From NCBI GenBank assembly GCA_030525985.1, contig JAUNDR010000009.1, positions 1 to 49,445 of the forward strand: a stretch of 49,445 nucleotides of DNA. Direction: 5' to 3'. The notes under the pieces are model-generated. The model worked only from the letters and a program-made list of their open reading frames with translations. It was not told the DNA's origin and searched no databases. The DNA comes from Slackia sp. Its GTDB lineage: Bacteria > Actinomycetota > Coriobacteriia > Coriobacteriales > Eggerthellaceae. The position numbers and the translations under genes are program-made. Below, one piece after another: positions 1-7,771 of the stretch (positions are counted from its first letter, which is position 1; the number at the start of each line of letters is the position of its first letter).

Positions 1-486
1 ATCGCGCGTCTGGCCCGCCTGGACGTGATCGCATCGGTGCAGCCGCCGCACATCACGCTCGATCCAGGCGGCCCCGAACGCGACCTGGGGCCGATGCGCT
101 GCACATACATGTGGCCGTTCGCCACGCTGCTTTCTGACGGCGCCACCCTTGCCCTGGGAACCGATTCGCCCGTGGTGGACGTCGATTCTCGCGGCGTGCT
201 GTATACCGCCGTCACCAGGCAGGATGCGAAAACCCACGCCCCGCGCGGCGGATGGCTGCCTTCCGAGAAGATCTCGATGGCGGACGCTTTGCGCGCCTAC
301 ACCGCAGGCTCGGCCGCAGCCGCCAACGATTCTCAGATCGGCACGCTCGAAGCGGGCAAATGGGCGGATATCGCCGTATTCGACCTCGACCTGCTCGGCG
401 AGGATGCCGCGCGCGAACCCGAACGCATCCTGGAGATGACCACGCTTGCCACCTACGTGGCGGGCCGCGCAGTCTACGAAGCGTAA
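1..486 (+). CDS. Amidohydrolase family protein, C-terminal part (truncated by window edge)
   Basis: The reading frame is open from base 1 to a TAA at 484-486, giving the last 161 residues of a larger protein. The segment carries the usual end of a metal-dependent amidohydrolase of the YtcJ/AtzC type: a GTDSPVVDVD stretch, where the Asp is the expected last metal ligand of the barrel, then a helix (ADALRAYTAGSAAAANDS) and the composite beta-sandwich return IGTLEAGKWADIAVFD. Family members hydrolyse C-N bonds in amides or cyclic ureas in the cytoplasm; the substrate cannot be told from this fragment. A strong terminator follows 20 bases after the stop, so it is the last gene of its transcript and separate from hpf. 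Confidence 0.85.
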   Translation: MARLARLDVIASVQPPHITLDPGGPERDLGPMRCTYMWPFATLLSDGATLALGTDSPVVDVDSRGVLYTAVTRQDAKTHAPRGGWLPSEKISMADALRAYTAGSAAAANDSQIGTLEAGKWADIAVFDLDLLGEDAAREPERILEMTTLATYVAGRAVYEA

Positions 487-505
487 AAACGAACCGATCC
501 TCCGC

Positions 506-545
506 AACGCGGGCGGCCGTCGCACAAGACGCCGCCCGCGTTTTC
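506..545 (+). terminator. Intrinsic terminator after the amidohydrolase
   Basis: An 11-bp stem (ACGCGGGCGGC at 507-517 with its complement at 531-541) is followed by TTTT. Confidence 0.85.
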
Positions 546-792
546 ATGACCACATCCGCATACCGAAAGCGGCAGAAACGCCCGGACGAACGCCATGAAG
601 CGACGCGCCGGACGGCCTCGGCTCCTGCGCTGCGGGGTACGCCCGGCTGCGTTTGACGAGACGATTCGGCTATGCCCGGCTGCGTGGTACAAAGCACTTC
701 GACAAGATGGCAACGAGGGCGCTCCGCTCAACGCGAAGTGCGCTACCATGGGGTCAGAACATAGTTCATCCAGCTATGAAAGGATGGAAAGT
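546..792. other. Intergenic leader region of hpf
   Basis: GC-rich non-coding stretch between the terminator and hpf. It holds a 12-base direct repeat (GCCCGGCTGCGT at 641-652 and 674-685). I could not identify a convincing sigma-70 promoter. Structured RNAs (the raiA motif) are known upstream of such genes in some Gram-positives; I could not fit one here. Confidence 0.4.
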
Positions 793-1359
793 ATGGATAT
801 CAAAGTCATCGGCCGCAAAGTCACCGTCACCGAAGCGATGAGCGATTACGCGATTGAGAAAATCGGCAACGCGACCAAGGTCATGAACATCGAGATTCCC
901 GATGCCGAGGTTGTTTTGCGCGTCGAGAAAACCCGCGCCATCCCCTGCATCTGCGAAGTGACCCTGCGCCTGAAGGGTCACACCATCCATGTCGAAGAGC
1001 ACGAGGAAGACATGTATGCGGCCATCGACGTGGCAGCCGCCAAGGTGCTGCGCCAGCTGCGTAAATACAAGACCCGCGTCATCGATCACCGCATGCGCGA
1101 AACGCTGAAAGAGGCTGCCCCCCTCGAGACGACCGGGGCCGATTTCGACGAGCTCATGGCCGAGCTTTCCGCCGACGACGAAGTGGTGCGCGTGAAGGAA
1201 ATGGAATTCGCGCCCATGACCGAAGAGGAGGCCCTCATCCAGATCGATCTTCTGGGCCACGACTTCTTCGTCTACACCGATCGCGACACCAACGAAGTCA
1301 ACGTGATGTATCGTCGCACGGGCGGCGGCTACGGCTTGCTGAAGCCGAAGGCGGAATAG
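793..1359 (+). CDS. hpf: Ribosome hibernation-promoting factor, long form
   Basis: A 188-residue protein with the two domains of long HPF. The N-terminal RaiA/YfiA fold (about 1-100, starting MDIKVIGRKVTVTEAMSDYA) binds the 30S decoding region. The C-terminal dimerisation domain (about 130-188, including EALIQIDLLGHDFFVY and NVMYRRTGGGYGLLKP) joins 30S subunits into 100S dimers during stationary phase. The frame is open far upstream. The ATG at 793 was chosen because the protein then begins at the conserved MDIKV and AAAGGA at 779-784 is well spaced; an in-frame ATG at 784 would overlap that site. A terminator follows within 25 bases, so the gene is probably monocistronic. Confidence 0.95.
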   Translation: MDIKVIGRKVTVTEAMSDYAIEKIGNATKVMNIEIPDAEVVLRVEKTRAIPCICEVTLRLKGHTIHVEEHEEDMYAAIDVAAAKVLRQLRKYKTRVIDHRMRETLKEAAPLETTGADFDELMAELSADDEVVRVKEMEFAPMTEEEALIQIDLLGHDFFVYTDRDTNEVNVMYRRTGGGYGLLKPKAE

Positions 1360-1381
1360 GCGCGACATTTGCAAGCACAGC

Positions 1382-1406
1382 AGAGGGGGCTTCGGCCCCC
1401 TCTTTT
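1382..1406 (+). terminator. Intrinsic terminator of hpf
   Basis: AGAGGGGG and CCCCCTCT flank a TTCG-type tetraloop, then TTTT. Confidence 0.9.
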
Positions 1407-1509
1407 CGTATAGCGAACGTCGAGCTGCGCGACAGGCAAGGTTCTCCCGCTTATCGGCTCCATTGCTCAGCCGCCAAACGCATCACCACAGCAATCCGTT
1501 GCTGCATAC

Positions 1510-1541
1510 GAAAAGGCGCCGAACCGCAGGTTCGGCGCCTT
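1510..1541 (-). terminator. Intrinsic terminator of the FAD-dependent reductase gene
   Basis: Inverted repeat AAGGCGCCGAACC / GGTTCGGCGCCTT at 1513-1541. Read on the minus strand it is followed by TTTTCG, about 60 bases past the stop codon at 1601. Confidence 0.85.
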
Positions 1542-1600
1542 GGACCTACGTGCAATCCTACCTAAGCACTGTTGAAAGGGAGGGGATGGCTTAAAGGATA

Positions 1601-3331
1601 TTACGCAGTCTCAAGAAATTTCCCTACCGACTTTCCGCACTCGCGACCAAGGGTGATGGCCATACCGAGGCTGCATCCGGGAATCGGCGTGATGTATTCA
1701 TACCCGAAACGGCGACCGCAGTCGTTGCCGGAGACGTAGAGACCGGCAATGGGTTCGAAATTCTGATCGAGAGCATTCTGCTCGCCATCGGTGATAATGC
1801 CTCCGCACGTCACCATGGTCTCGCCGAGAACGGGATCGAACGCGCATGCATAAAACGGGGGCTCCTTCACCGGGAACAAAACCGCCGCATCACGGCCGAA
1901 TTCCATATCGGCGCCGGCTTCGCAATAGGCGTTGTAGTTGTTGATGGTCTCGACGAAAGCCGTCGCCGCATCGCCCTCGAATCCGAGCTGGACAGCAAGA
2001 CCCTCAAGCGTATCGTCGGCGATATACTCAACCTGAGTAACAGGCCCCATTCCTTGGGCGTTCTCCTCGGTCTCCGGCTCGACATACGTTCCCTTGAATT
2101 TCGCATATGCCGTATCGAGAGACTCCCGAAGCGATGCGATGTTCTCCTCATTCGCCGTGAAGCCTGCATGCTGCGGAATGGTGTACTGCCGATATTCGGG
2201 GAAATTCGAATCGAGCACGGCGAATTTCGTCTTGCGGCTGCGATACACCGTTGCAAGTCCACGCTGTTCAGACGTCGGATAGTATTCGTTGCAGAAACGC
2301 TTGCCGTTTTCGTCGACCCATACCGCCTGGGGCAAGCAATTCATTTTTCCGGGCAGAGAAAGACCCTTCATGTTCATGCCGGGAATGGGGCACGTCTCGA
2401 GATGGGCGCCCGCCCAATACGCCATCTGCACGCCGCGTCCATCGTTGGCGGACATGGAGGTCAACGCTTCGTCTCCCACCAAGGCGCCCGCCATATCGGG
2501 CATCAAATCGGACAGCATCTCGGGATTTCCGCCGAAACCGCCGCAGGCGATGACGACCGCTTTGCAGTTGAATTTGATATTGCCGCTCGCGTCGGAAGCA
2601 ACCAGGCCCGCAACCGCGCCGTTTTCCATAATCACGTACTGGGCCTCCGTTCCGAACAGGAATGTAGCCCCGTTCGACTGAGCGACCGCGCGATTGTACT
2701 CATGGATTTTCTTCTGATTGCACTCTCCGTAGAAGCTGCAAACCGAAGGCCAGAATTTCACGCCGCTCAGCTCGTCGAGCTGATGTTCGGTTTTCGGGAA
2801 GAACGCCGTCGTCATCGTGGCGAAGTCTTCTTCGGTCAACTCGGAAAGATACCAATCGGTATTCGCCGCGGAATTTTGGGCGAACTTCATGACCAGTTCC
2901 TGATTGGGATAATTGCCCGTAATAAGCATCCAGTTCTGATAGAACTCGACAGGATCCACCTCGGGCACGCCGCGTTCTTTCAAAATGGACGCATTCAGCG
3001 CCGCGAATTCGTTGCCGACGGGCGCGAAGGTATCTTCCGGCTGCTTCTCGATAAGATAGACCGACTTGCCTTCTTCCGCGAGCTCACGGCAAGCCGTCAA
3101 ACCTGCGAATCCATGACCGCACACGACGACATCGCAGTCGATCTCCTGCGCGAAATCCGTCACCTCCGCAGGAGGATTCTTCCAACTCGAATCCTGCTTT
3201 GCGGCAGCAGCCCCTTCAGCGGACTCGCTTTTCGAAGGCGCGCATGCGCTCAGAGCAGTTGCGGCTGCGGTCGTGGCTCCAACCACGCCCAGACCTTTCA
3301 GAAAATTACGACGGCTCAATTCTTTAGCCAT
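1601..3331 (-). CDS. Tat-exported FAD-dependent reductase (fumarate reductase / flavocytochrome c-like flavoprotein)
   Basis: A 576-residue protein with a twin-arginine signal peptide (SRRNFLKGLG) ending in a lipobox-like ALSAC, so probably anchored outside the membrane. The FAD-binding Rossmann start is DVVVCGHGFAGLTACRELAE (about 65-84), with the E of YLIEK binding the ribose. The FAD_binding_2 C-terminal signature GLYVSGNDCGRRFGYEYITP is present. In this family electrons pass from a donor to an organic acceptor such as fumarate, urocanate or another acrylate; the substrate is not deducible. Unlike the enzyme at 31806-33722 there is no FMN-binding domain and no haem motif (CxxCH), so the electron donor must be separate. 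GAGGGG precedes the ATG. It is divergent from the membrane LuxR gene at 3537, its likely regulator. Confidence 0.88.
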   Translation of the reverse strand: MAKELSRRNFLKGLGVVGATTAAATALSACAPSKSESAEGAAAAKQDSSWKNPPAEVTDFAQEIDCDVVVCGHGFAGLTACRELAEEGKSVYLIEKQPEDTFAPVGNEFAALNASILKERGVPEVDPVEFYQNWMLITGNYPNQELVMKFAQNSAANTDWYLSELTEEDFATMTTAFFPKTEHQLDELSGVKFWPSVCSFYGECNQKKIHEYNRAVAQSNGATFLFGTEAQYVIMENGAVAGLVASDASGNIKFNCKAVVIACGGFGGNPEMLSDLMPDMAGALVGDEALTSMSANDGRGVQMAYWAGAHLETCPIPGMNMKGLSLPGKMNCLPQAVWVDENGKRFCNEYYPTSEQRGLATVYRSRKTKFAVLDSNFPEYRQYTIPQHAGFTANEENIASLRESLDTAYAKFKGTYVEPETEENAQGMGPVTQVEYIADDTLEGLAVQLGFEGDAATAFVETINNYNAYCEAGADMEFGRDAAVLFPVKEPPFYACAFDPVLGETMVTCGGIITDGEQNALDQNFEPIAGLYVSGNDCGRRFGYEYITPIPGCSLGMAITLGRECGKSVGKFLETA

Positions 3332-3488
3332 AAGACCCCTCGTTTCCGTCCCCCATCGACGCTCATGCGAACGAGATGGATTTCGCCTTCCTCTGCTCGA
3401 TACCTCGTCGAGCTGCCGTAAAACCTAGAGAAAATTCTCCCCTGCCGCCATCGCAGTAATTAGGGAAAAGCATCGAGGAAATTAGGTA

Positions 3489-3518
3489 TTGCCCGTTTGC
3501 GCCCGGGAAATCTATAGT
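3489..3518 (+). promoter_or_regulatory. Putative promoter of the membrane LuxR gene
   Basis: TTGCCC (3489-3494) and TATAGT (3513-3518) with an 18-bp spacer lie 19 bases before the start codon. Two ATTAGG half-sites about 22 bp apart lie just upstream in the divergent region. Confidence 0.4.
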
Positions 3519-3536
3519 TTTCACCAGGGAGGACTT

Positions 3537-4970
3537 ATGAACAGAATTTCTTTCGGCGCAAAAGCGCTCACGCTTGCTGCGTTTTTCTCGACCATGCCGA
3601 TTTACTCGCCCAACATCGCGCTTCTGCAGCAGTATTTGAACGACGATGGCGCAATGGGGCTTTTCGTCATGCCTTTGCTCGCCTCTTCCGCGTTGGCATC
3701 GGCGGGGATATTCCTCTGTGCGGCGAAAAATACAGGCCGGCTGAAAAAGCCCTTTGCACTATGTTCGTCCATCGTCCCTTTCTTATATTCGGCATGCATG
3801 GCCGGATTCGTCCTTATCGCATGCCGCATGATTCTCGGACTTTCGCCGCTTATATTCATGTTCGGAGCAGCCATCGGATTCTGCTTCCCTTTTCTGACAA
3901 TACAATGGGGCAAGCAGCTTTCATCGCTCGATCTGCGACAAGCCCTGCTTCTCATATGCGCTACGTGCGGAACCGCAGCAGCGATAAACTGGGCTTTCGG
4001 GTTTTTGCGCTTCGAAGCGCTCGCAGCCGCTTTTATCGCCATGACCGTGATCGGTTCTTTCTCCCCCTCCGTCCTGCCGAAGCTTTCCATATTCCGACAT
4101 GATGAAAAAGACGAGGCAGCGGAATCGAAAGAAGCGATGGATTGCGAAAAAGACGAAAGGCGAGCCTCGCTTCTCATTCCGCGGTTCGCATCGGTTCTCG
4201 TTCCCGCTCTCGTGGGGCTGTCGGTGTTCGCATTCCATATGGGAGTAAGCCGCGCGCTGGTCCTTGATTCGATAAGCACTGAAACCATCGGGAACATCAT
4301 CGCGAGCCTCGCTCTTGCGCCCCTTTGTTTCGTCAAAAGCAAGCGGCCGGTGTCGGTCCTGCTGTTTTCGGGAGCCGCCCCCATCGTTGCCACCGCGCTT
4401 CTTGCCTGCATGGGCATAGCGAACGATATCAACCTTGGAGACGGCGTCGTTTCAACGGGAATCTACACGTTTTTCTGCATGATTGCGCAAATATCGCTCG
4501 CTTTAGGGATAGCTGGAACCCATGCGCGCGAATTCACGGCGTCAATGATATGGTCGGGCTTTCTCGCCCTTTTCTCAGCGTTCAGCATTCTGGGAATTTC
4601 GCTCGGAGGATTTTTGTCGAACGAACAGCCGTTCATGCCTCAGGCCATCACCGCCCTGTATTGCGCATACCTCGTCGTGCAGTCGGTGCGATCTCTCTGG
4701 AAAAACGATTCGACGAGTTGCTCGGATGGTTCTAAAACGAACGATGAGCGCGAAGGGTTCTCTTCTCGATGCGAAAAACTGGCGAGCGAGTTCTCGCTCT
4801 CTCCGCGCGAAACCGAGATAGTCGCATACCTCGGACGCGGCCACACATGCTCCTACATTGCAAAAACGCTGGTCATATCAGAAAGCACCGTCTATACCCA
4901 TGCAAGAAACATCTATCGCAAAATAGGAATCGGATCGAAAGAGGATCTCGTTCAGATTCTGACGAAATAA
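3537..4970 (+). CDS. Membrane-bound LuxR-family transcriptional regulator no. 1
   Basis: A 477-residue protein. About ten to twelve hydrophobic helices fill residues 10-400, interrupted near 190-220 by a charged loop rich in Glu and Lys. A soluble LuxR/FixJ HTH ends the protein (SLSPRETEIVAYLGRGHTCS, then IAKTLVISESTVYTHARNIY). The transmembrane part probably senses a ligand, the HTH binds DNA. Such proteins are abundant in Eggerthellaceae next to respiratory reductases; here the gene is divergent from the FAD reductase (205-bp gap), which it most likely controls. The ATG at 3537 was chosen over the upstream frame because GGAGGA stands at 3528-3533. GC content is lower than in the housekeeping part of the window, consistent with an accessory module. 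Confidence 0.85.
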   Translation: MNRISFGAKALTLAAFFSTMPIYSPNIALLQQYLNDDGAMGLFVMPLLASSALASAGIFLCAAKNTGRLKKPFALCSSIVPFLYSACMAGFVLIACRMILGLSPLIFMFGAAIGFCFPFLTIQWGKQLSSLDLRQALLLICATCGTAAAINWAFGFLRFEALAAAFIAMTVIGSFSPSVLPKLSIFRHDEKDEAAESKEAMDCEKDERRASLLIPRFASVLVPALVGLSVFAFHMGVSRALVLDSISTETIGNIIASLALAPLCFVKSKRPVSVLLFSGAAPIVATALLACMGIANDINLGDGVVSTGIYTFFCMIAQISLALGIAGTHAREFTASMIWSGFLALFSAFSILGISLGGFLSNEQPFMPQAITALYCAYLVVQSVRSLWKNDSTSCSDGSKTNDEREGFSSRCEKLASEFSLSPRETEIVAYLGRGHTCSYIAKTLVISESTVYTHARNIYRKIGIGSKEDLVQILTK

Positions 4971-5006
4971 CCTGCGCATCCCGAATCGAAACTGCCGCGC
5001 GCTTCC

Positions 5007-5279
5007 TCAGCGAATCGAGCGCATCGGCACGAGAGCGTAGATATAAACCGCATTCTCGCTTTTCTTGAACTCATACACCAAATCGAAGGGCTTGATGGCG
5101 ACCTTGCGCACGCTATCGTCGAACTCATCTTTCACTGACGCGGGAAGATTTTGCGAACCTATTTCGGGGAACTCCTCGATATTGGAAAGAGCGCGCACTA
5201 TGGCCGCCCGAAGCCTCCCCGACCATACGCACGAAGCATCTTCGATAAACCTCGCCGCATACACCATTTTATATGGCAT
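5007..5279 (-). CDS. Type II toxin, RelE/ParE superfamily
   Basis: A 90-residue basic protein beginning MPYKMVYAARFIEDA. The C-terminal strands VRKVAIKPFDLVYEFKKSEN and AVYIYALVPMRSIR match the ParE/RelE fold. RelE members cleave mRNA on the ribosome and ParE members poison gyrase; the sequence does not decide between them. The first ATG after the antitoxin overlap was taken, because an upstream extension would read through the antitoxin gene. Start and antitoxin stop overlap by 11 bases, the classic translational coupling of a toxin-antitoxin pair. Confidence 0.8.
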   Translation of the reverse strand: MPYKMVYAARFIEDASCVWSGRLRAAIVRALSNIEEFPEIGSQNLPASVKDEFDDSVRKVAIKPFDLVYEFKKSENAVYIYALVPMRSIR

Positions 5280-5562
5280 AGCGATTCGCCCTCTGCCATA
5301 TAGCGTCCAGGGCGGCTGCAGTTCCCTCGACACAACGGCCTTCTTCGATATCTTCGCGGCCTTGTCTGATGGCTGCCGCCATTCGCTCGGCATAGACGGC
5401 CTCTTCCGCCGCTTCGCGCAGCTTGCGATCGAAGACGTCTTCCGAACAAAACACGAATGCGCCGCGACCGTTTTCCGTCACATGCACGACACCCTCCAAA
5501 GCGGCGTCTTTCACCTCGCGCTGATTCGTCTTCAGTGCCGAAAACGGATAAATCGCCTCCAT
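5269..5562 (-). CDS. Type II antitoxin, Phd/YefM-like
   Basis: A 97-residue protein. Residues 1-60 resemble the Phd/YefM DNA-binding and dimerisation domain (PFSALKTNQREVKDAA, then VVHVTENGRGAFVFCS). The C-terminal half is charged and helical (EEAVYAERMAAAIRQGREDI) and should wrap the toxin at 5007-5279. It is the first gene of the pair and likely autorepresses through the palindrome at 5597-5620. Confidence 0.8.
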   Translation of the reverse strand: MEAIYPFSALKTNQREVKDAALEGVVHVTENGRGAFVFCSEDVFDRKLREAAEEAVYAERMAAAIRQGREDIEEGRCVEGTAAALDAIWQRANRYAI

Positions 5563-5596
5563 GTATCCACCATCCTTGGCTTAATAAAGTATTGCT

Positions 5597-5620
5597 ATAG
5601 GTACCTAATAAGGTATCTAT
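5597..5620 (-). promoter_or_regulatory. Operator palindrome of the toxin-antitoxin operon
   Basis: Near-perfect 24-bp inverted repeat: ATAGGTACCTAA, then TAAGGTATCTAT. On the minus strand a TAATAT-like -10 lies directly beside it, so antitoxin binding would block RNA polymerase. Confidence 0.6.
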
Positions 5621-5642
5621 ATTATCATCCGCCGCCATTGTA

Positions 5643-5848
5643 GGACGATTGCGATAAGCCATTATGGAGTCGATTGCATCGAATGTTTCGTTTTTTGCCG
5701 ATGAACGAACAGTCGAACGAACGAGCAAGGCGACAAGTCAGAATGCGGACGCGCATCTGCCGCAAGAGCCCACCCTTCCCGAAATTCTCGCAAGCATGAG
5801 TGCAGAAAGCGCCCGCTCGCCCCCAACCCGCAGACGGGCGCAAATGAA
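5643..5848. other. Intergenic region, nothing recognised
   Basis: Region between the toxin-antitoxin promoter and the ABC operon terminator. Overlapping reading frames here have no start signals or recognisable domains. Confidence 0.4.
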
Positions 5849-5895
5849 AACCCCGCCGCGTATTCGCTTCGAACGATGCGTATACGCGGCGGGGT
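5849..5895 (-). terminator. Terminator of the amino-acid ABC operon
   Basis: ACCCCGCCGCGTAT (5849-5862) pairs almost perfectly with 5881-5895; inner bases TCGC/GCG extend the stem. On the minus strand TTTT follows. Confidence 0.8.
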
Positions 5896-5918
5896 CTGTA
5901 CGGATTCGAAATCGCGCT

Positions 5919-6683
5919 TTAATAACGCGCCAAGAACTCTTTCGTGCGCTGATGCTGAGGATTGCTCACCACCTGATCGGCGGGACCCTCCTCCACGATC
6001 ACGCCGCCGTCCATGAACACGATGCGGTCGGCCACGTCGTGCGCGAACTGCATCTCGTGCGTCACGATCACCATGGTCATGTGCTCGGCGGCGAGCTGCT
6101 TGATCACCTTGAGCACTTCGACGGTCAGCTCCGGGTCGAGCGCGCTTGTGGGCTCGTCGAAAAACACCACGTCGGGGTTCATGCACAGGGCGCGGGCGAT
6201 GCTCACGCGCTGCTGCTGGCCGCCCGAAAGCTGGCAAGGAACCTTGTCCTCGTTGCCCTCGAGGCCCATTTTCGCGATGAGTTCGCGCGCCTGCTTCTCG
6301 ACCTCGGCCTTGTCGCGCTTTTGTACGCAAATCGGCGCGTCCATGATGTTTTTCAGCACCGTGTAGTGCGGAAACAGGTTGTAGTTCTGAAACACCAGAC
6401 CGAACTTCATCTTCGCACGGCGCAGCACGTCGCCCTTGGCGTATTCGGCCTTGCCGTTCGCGCCCGTGCGCGCCACCGTCATATCGTCGTAGTGCAGCTC
6501 GCCCGAATCGAACGTCTCAAGCAGCGTGGCGCAACGCAGAAGCGTCGATTTGCCGCCGCCCGACGGGCCGATTACCGCGATGACCTCGCCCGGCATGACG
6601 TCGAGCGAAATGTCTTTGAGCACCTCGTTTTTCCCGAAGCTTTTCTTGATGTGCGCCAGGCGCACCACAGGTTTCTGATCCAT
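5919..6683 (-). CDS. Polar amino-acid ABC transporter, ATP-binding protein
   Basis: A 254-residue cytoplasmic ATPase of the GlnQ/HisP class. Walker A is GPSGGGKST (about 37-45), the signature [15 protein letters not shown], Walker [13 protein letters not shown], and the switch His lies in VTHEMQFA. It drives uptake with the permease (7019-7672) and the lipoprotein receptor (7772-8602), all three in one minus-strand operon. AAGGAAG precedes the ATG. The 335-bp gap to the permease is unusual for such an operon and holds the structured element at 6873-6972. Confidence 0.93.
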   Translation of the reverse strand: MDQKPVVRLAHIKKSFGKNEVLKDISLDVMPGEVIAVIGPSGGGKSTLLRCATLLETFDSGELHYDDMTVARTGANGKAEYAKGDVLRRAKMKFGLVFQNYNLFPHYTVLKNIMDAPICVQKRDKAEVEKQARELIAKMGLEGNEDKVPCQLSGGQQQRVSIARALCMNPDVVFFDEPTSALDPELTVEVLKVIKQLAAEHMTMVIVTHEMQFAHDVADRIVFMDGGVIVEEGPADQVVSNPQHQRTKEFLARY

Positions 6684-6872
6684 AAGATGACTTCCTTATT
6701 CAACAAGCCCCGACCGTGCAAATCGGAAGCAGAGCCCAAAACTCACGAACGATAAAGGCGCCGAACCGACAAGGGCCCCTCCGCGCAGCGAAAATCCTCC
6801 AGGTAGCCGCGATACAACGAAAACATCCCGACATCTAGGTGCCACACTTCTCGGTCGCCGAAACGCAGGCGA
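6684..6872. other. Part of the 335-bp intra-operon gap
   Basis: No gene recognised. A minus-strand open frame (6743-7018) crosses this region but begins with TTG inside a hairpin, has no Shine-Dalgarno sequence, and looks like translated structured DNA. See the candidate RNA at 6873-6972. Confidence 0.4.
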
Positions 6873-6972
6873 GCGGGGATGCGGCGAGACGAATTGGCGT
6901 GAAAGCCCGAGGAAGCGTACGGCGAGTACGTGACGAGGGCTTGGAGCGCCAAGGCGGCCGCCCCATCCCCGC
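6873..6972 (+). ncRNA. Candidate structured RNA: four stacked stems with purine-rich internal loops
   Basis: Four nested complementary segments are visible. P0 pairs GCGGGGATG (6873-6881) with CATCCCCGC (6964-6972), continued by CGGC (6882-6885) with GCCG (6957-6960). P1 pairs TTGGCG (6894-6899) with CGCCAA (6947-6952). P2 pairs AAGCCC (6903-6908) with GGGCTT (6937-6942). P3 pairs GCGTAC (6915-6920) with GTACGT (6926-6931), closed by GGCGA. The intervening loops (GAGACGAA, GAGGAA, GACGA, GGAG) are purine-rich on the plus strand, where tandem G-A pairs could form, so I favour plus-strand transcription, antisense to the ABC operon. It might instead be a DNA-level repeat or a processing site in the operon mRNA. 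Confidence 0.4.
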
Positions 6973-6987
6973 GCAGCCGTCGACCCC

Positions 6988-7015
6988 GTTGCGCCGTTCG
7001 GCAGAACGGCGCAAC
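6988..7015. repeat. 12-bp-stem hairpin, copy 1 of a module also at 18696-18723
   Basis: GTTGCGCCGTTC and GAACGGCGCAAC around a GGCA loop, directly after the permease stop codon. The same arms occur at 18696-18723 beside the leuS stop, there with loop GTTA. A similar GTCGA-CC sequence precedes both copies. No T-tract follows on either strand here. Confidence 0.7.
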
Positions 7016-7018
7016 CAA

Positions 7019-7672
7019 TTAGTCATGGTAATAGTCCAGCTTCTTCTCGACGCGGTTGAGAACGACCTCGATCAAGAGGTTGAACACCCAGTAGAACAAC
7101 GCAGCGATCAGGAACGGCAGCATGGACACCTGCGAGGCGACGAGAGCCTTCGCGGCGCTGAACATCTCGGCGACGCCGATGGCGAAAGCAAGCGAGGTGT
7201 CCTTAGTCAAGGTGATGATTTCGTTGCCCATGGCGGGAAGGATGCGCTTGACCACCTGCGGAAGCACGATCTTCACGAACGTCTGCATGCGCGAATAGCC
7301 CAGCACCTGGGCCGCCTCGATCTGACCCTTCGGAATGGACTGGATGCCGCTGCGATAGATTTCAGCGAAATACGCCGCGTAATTGATGATGAAGGCGACG
7401 ATCGTGGCGCTGAATTTCGATTCGGTGCTCAGCTCGATGCCGAAAATATAATACGGCGCGAAATAGATGAAGAACATCTGCAGCATGAGCGGCGTGCCGC
7501 GCATGATGGAGATATAAAGCCTGACGAGCAGCGCAAGCGGCTTGAACTTGCACATGCGTCCCAAAGCCACCACGATGCCGAGCGGCAACGACCCCACAAG
7601 CGTCAGGAAGAAGATCTTCAAGGTGACGATGAATCCCTCTCCGAGGATTCCCAGCATTGTTCCCAGATCCAC
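7019..7672 (-). CDS. Polar amino-acid ABC transporter, permease
   Basis: A 217-residue membrane protein of the HisM/GlnP family with about five transmembrane helices. The cytoplasmic EAA loop, which docks the ATPase, is visible as GQIEAAQVLGYSRMQTFVKI VLP. The N-terminal segment includes the family's RGTPLMLQ motif. The start is a GTG preceded by AGAGG. A hairpin without a full T-tract (7697-7723) separates it from the receptor gene, which would let the receptor be made in excess. Confidence 0.92.
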   Translation of the reverse strand: MDLGTMLGILGEGFIVTLKIFFLTLVGSLPLGIVVALGRMCKFKPLALLVRLYISIMRGTPLMLQMFFIYFAPYYIFGIELSTESKFSATIVAFIINYAAYFAEIYRSGIQSIPKGQIEAAQVLGYSRMQTFVKIVLPQVVKRILPAMGNEIITLTKDTSLAFAIGVAEMFSAAKALVASQVSMLPFLIAALFYWVFNLLIEVVLNRVEKKLDYYHD

Positions 7673-7696
7673 GACTGTCCTCTCTCACAGCGCAAA

Positions 7697-7723
7697 TCGC
7701 GGACGAGCACTGCCCGTCCGCGA
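7697..7723 (-). terminator. Intra-operon hairpin between receptor and permease genes
   Basis: TCGCGGACG pairs with CGTCCGCGA across a 9-nt loop, and only TTT follows on the minus strand. Probably a leaky terminator or mRNA stabiliser. Confidence 0.5.
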
Positions 7724-7771
7724 CGTATCTCTCAAGATTTGAACCCTTCGGAAGTCTACCCGAAAACGACC

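Noticed and set aside
1407-1509. Possible tRNA gene or small RNA between hpf and the FAD reductase
   Set aside because: No acceptor-stem pairing or T-loop consensus was found; only the two terminators at its borders are supported.
6743-7018. Small minus-strand protein of 91 residues
   Set aside because: It begins with TTG inside a hairpin without a ribosome site, and its sequence follows the nested stems. I treat it as translated non-coding sequence, though a database match under purifying selection would change this.
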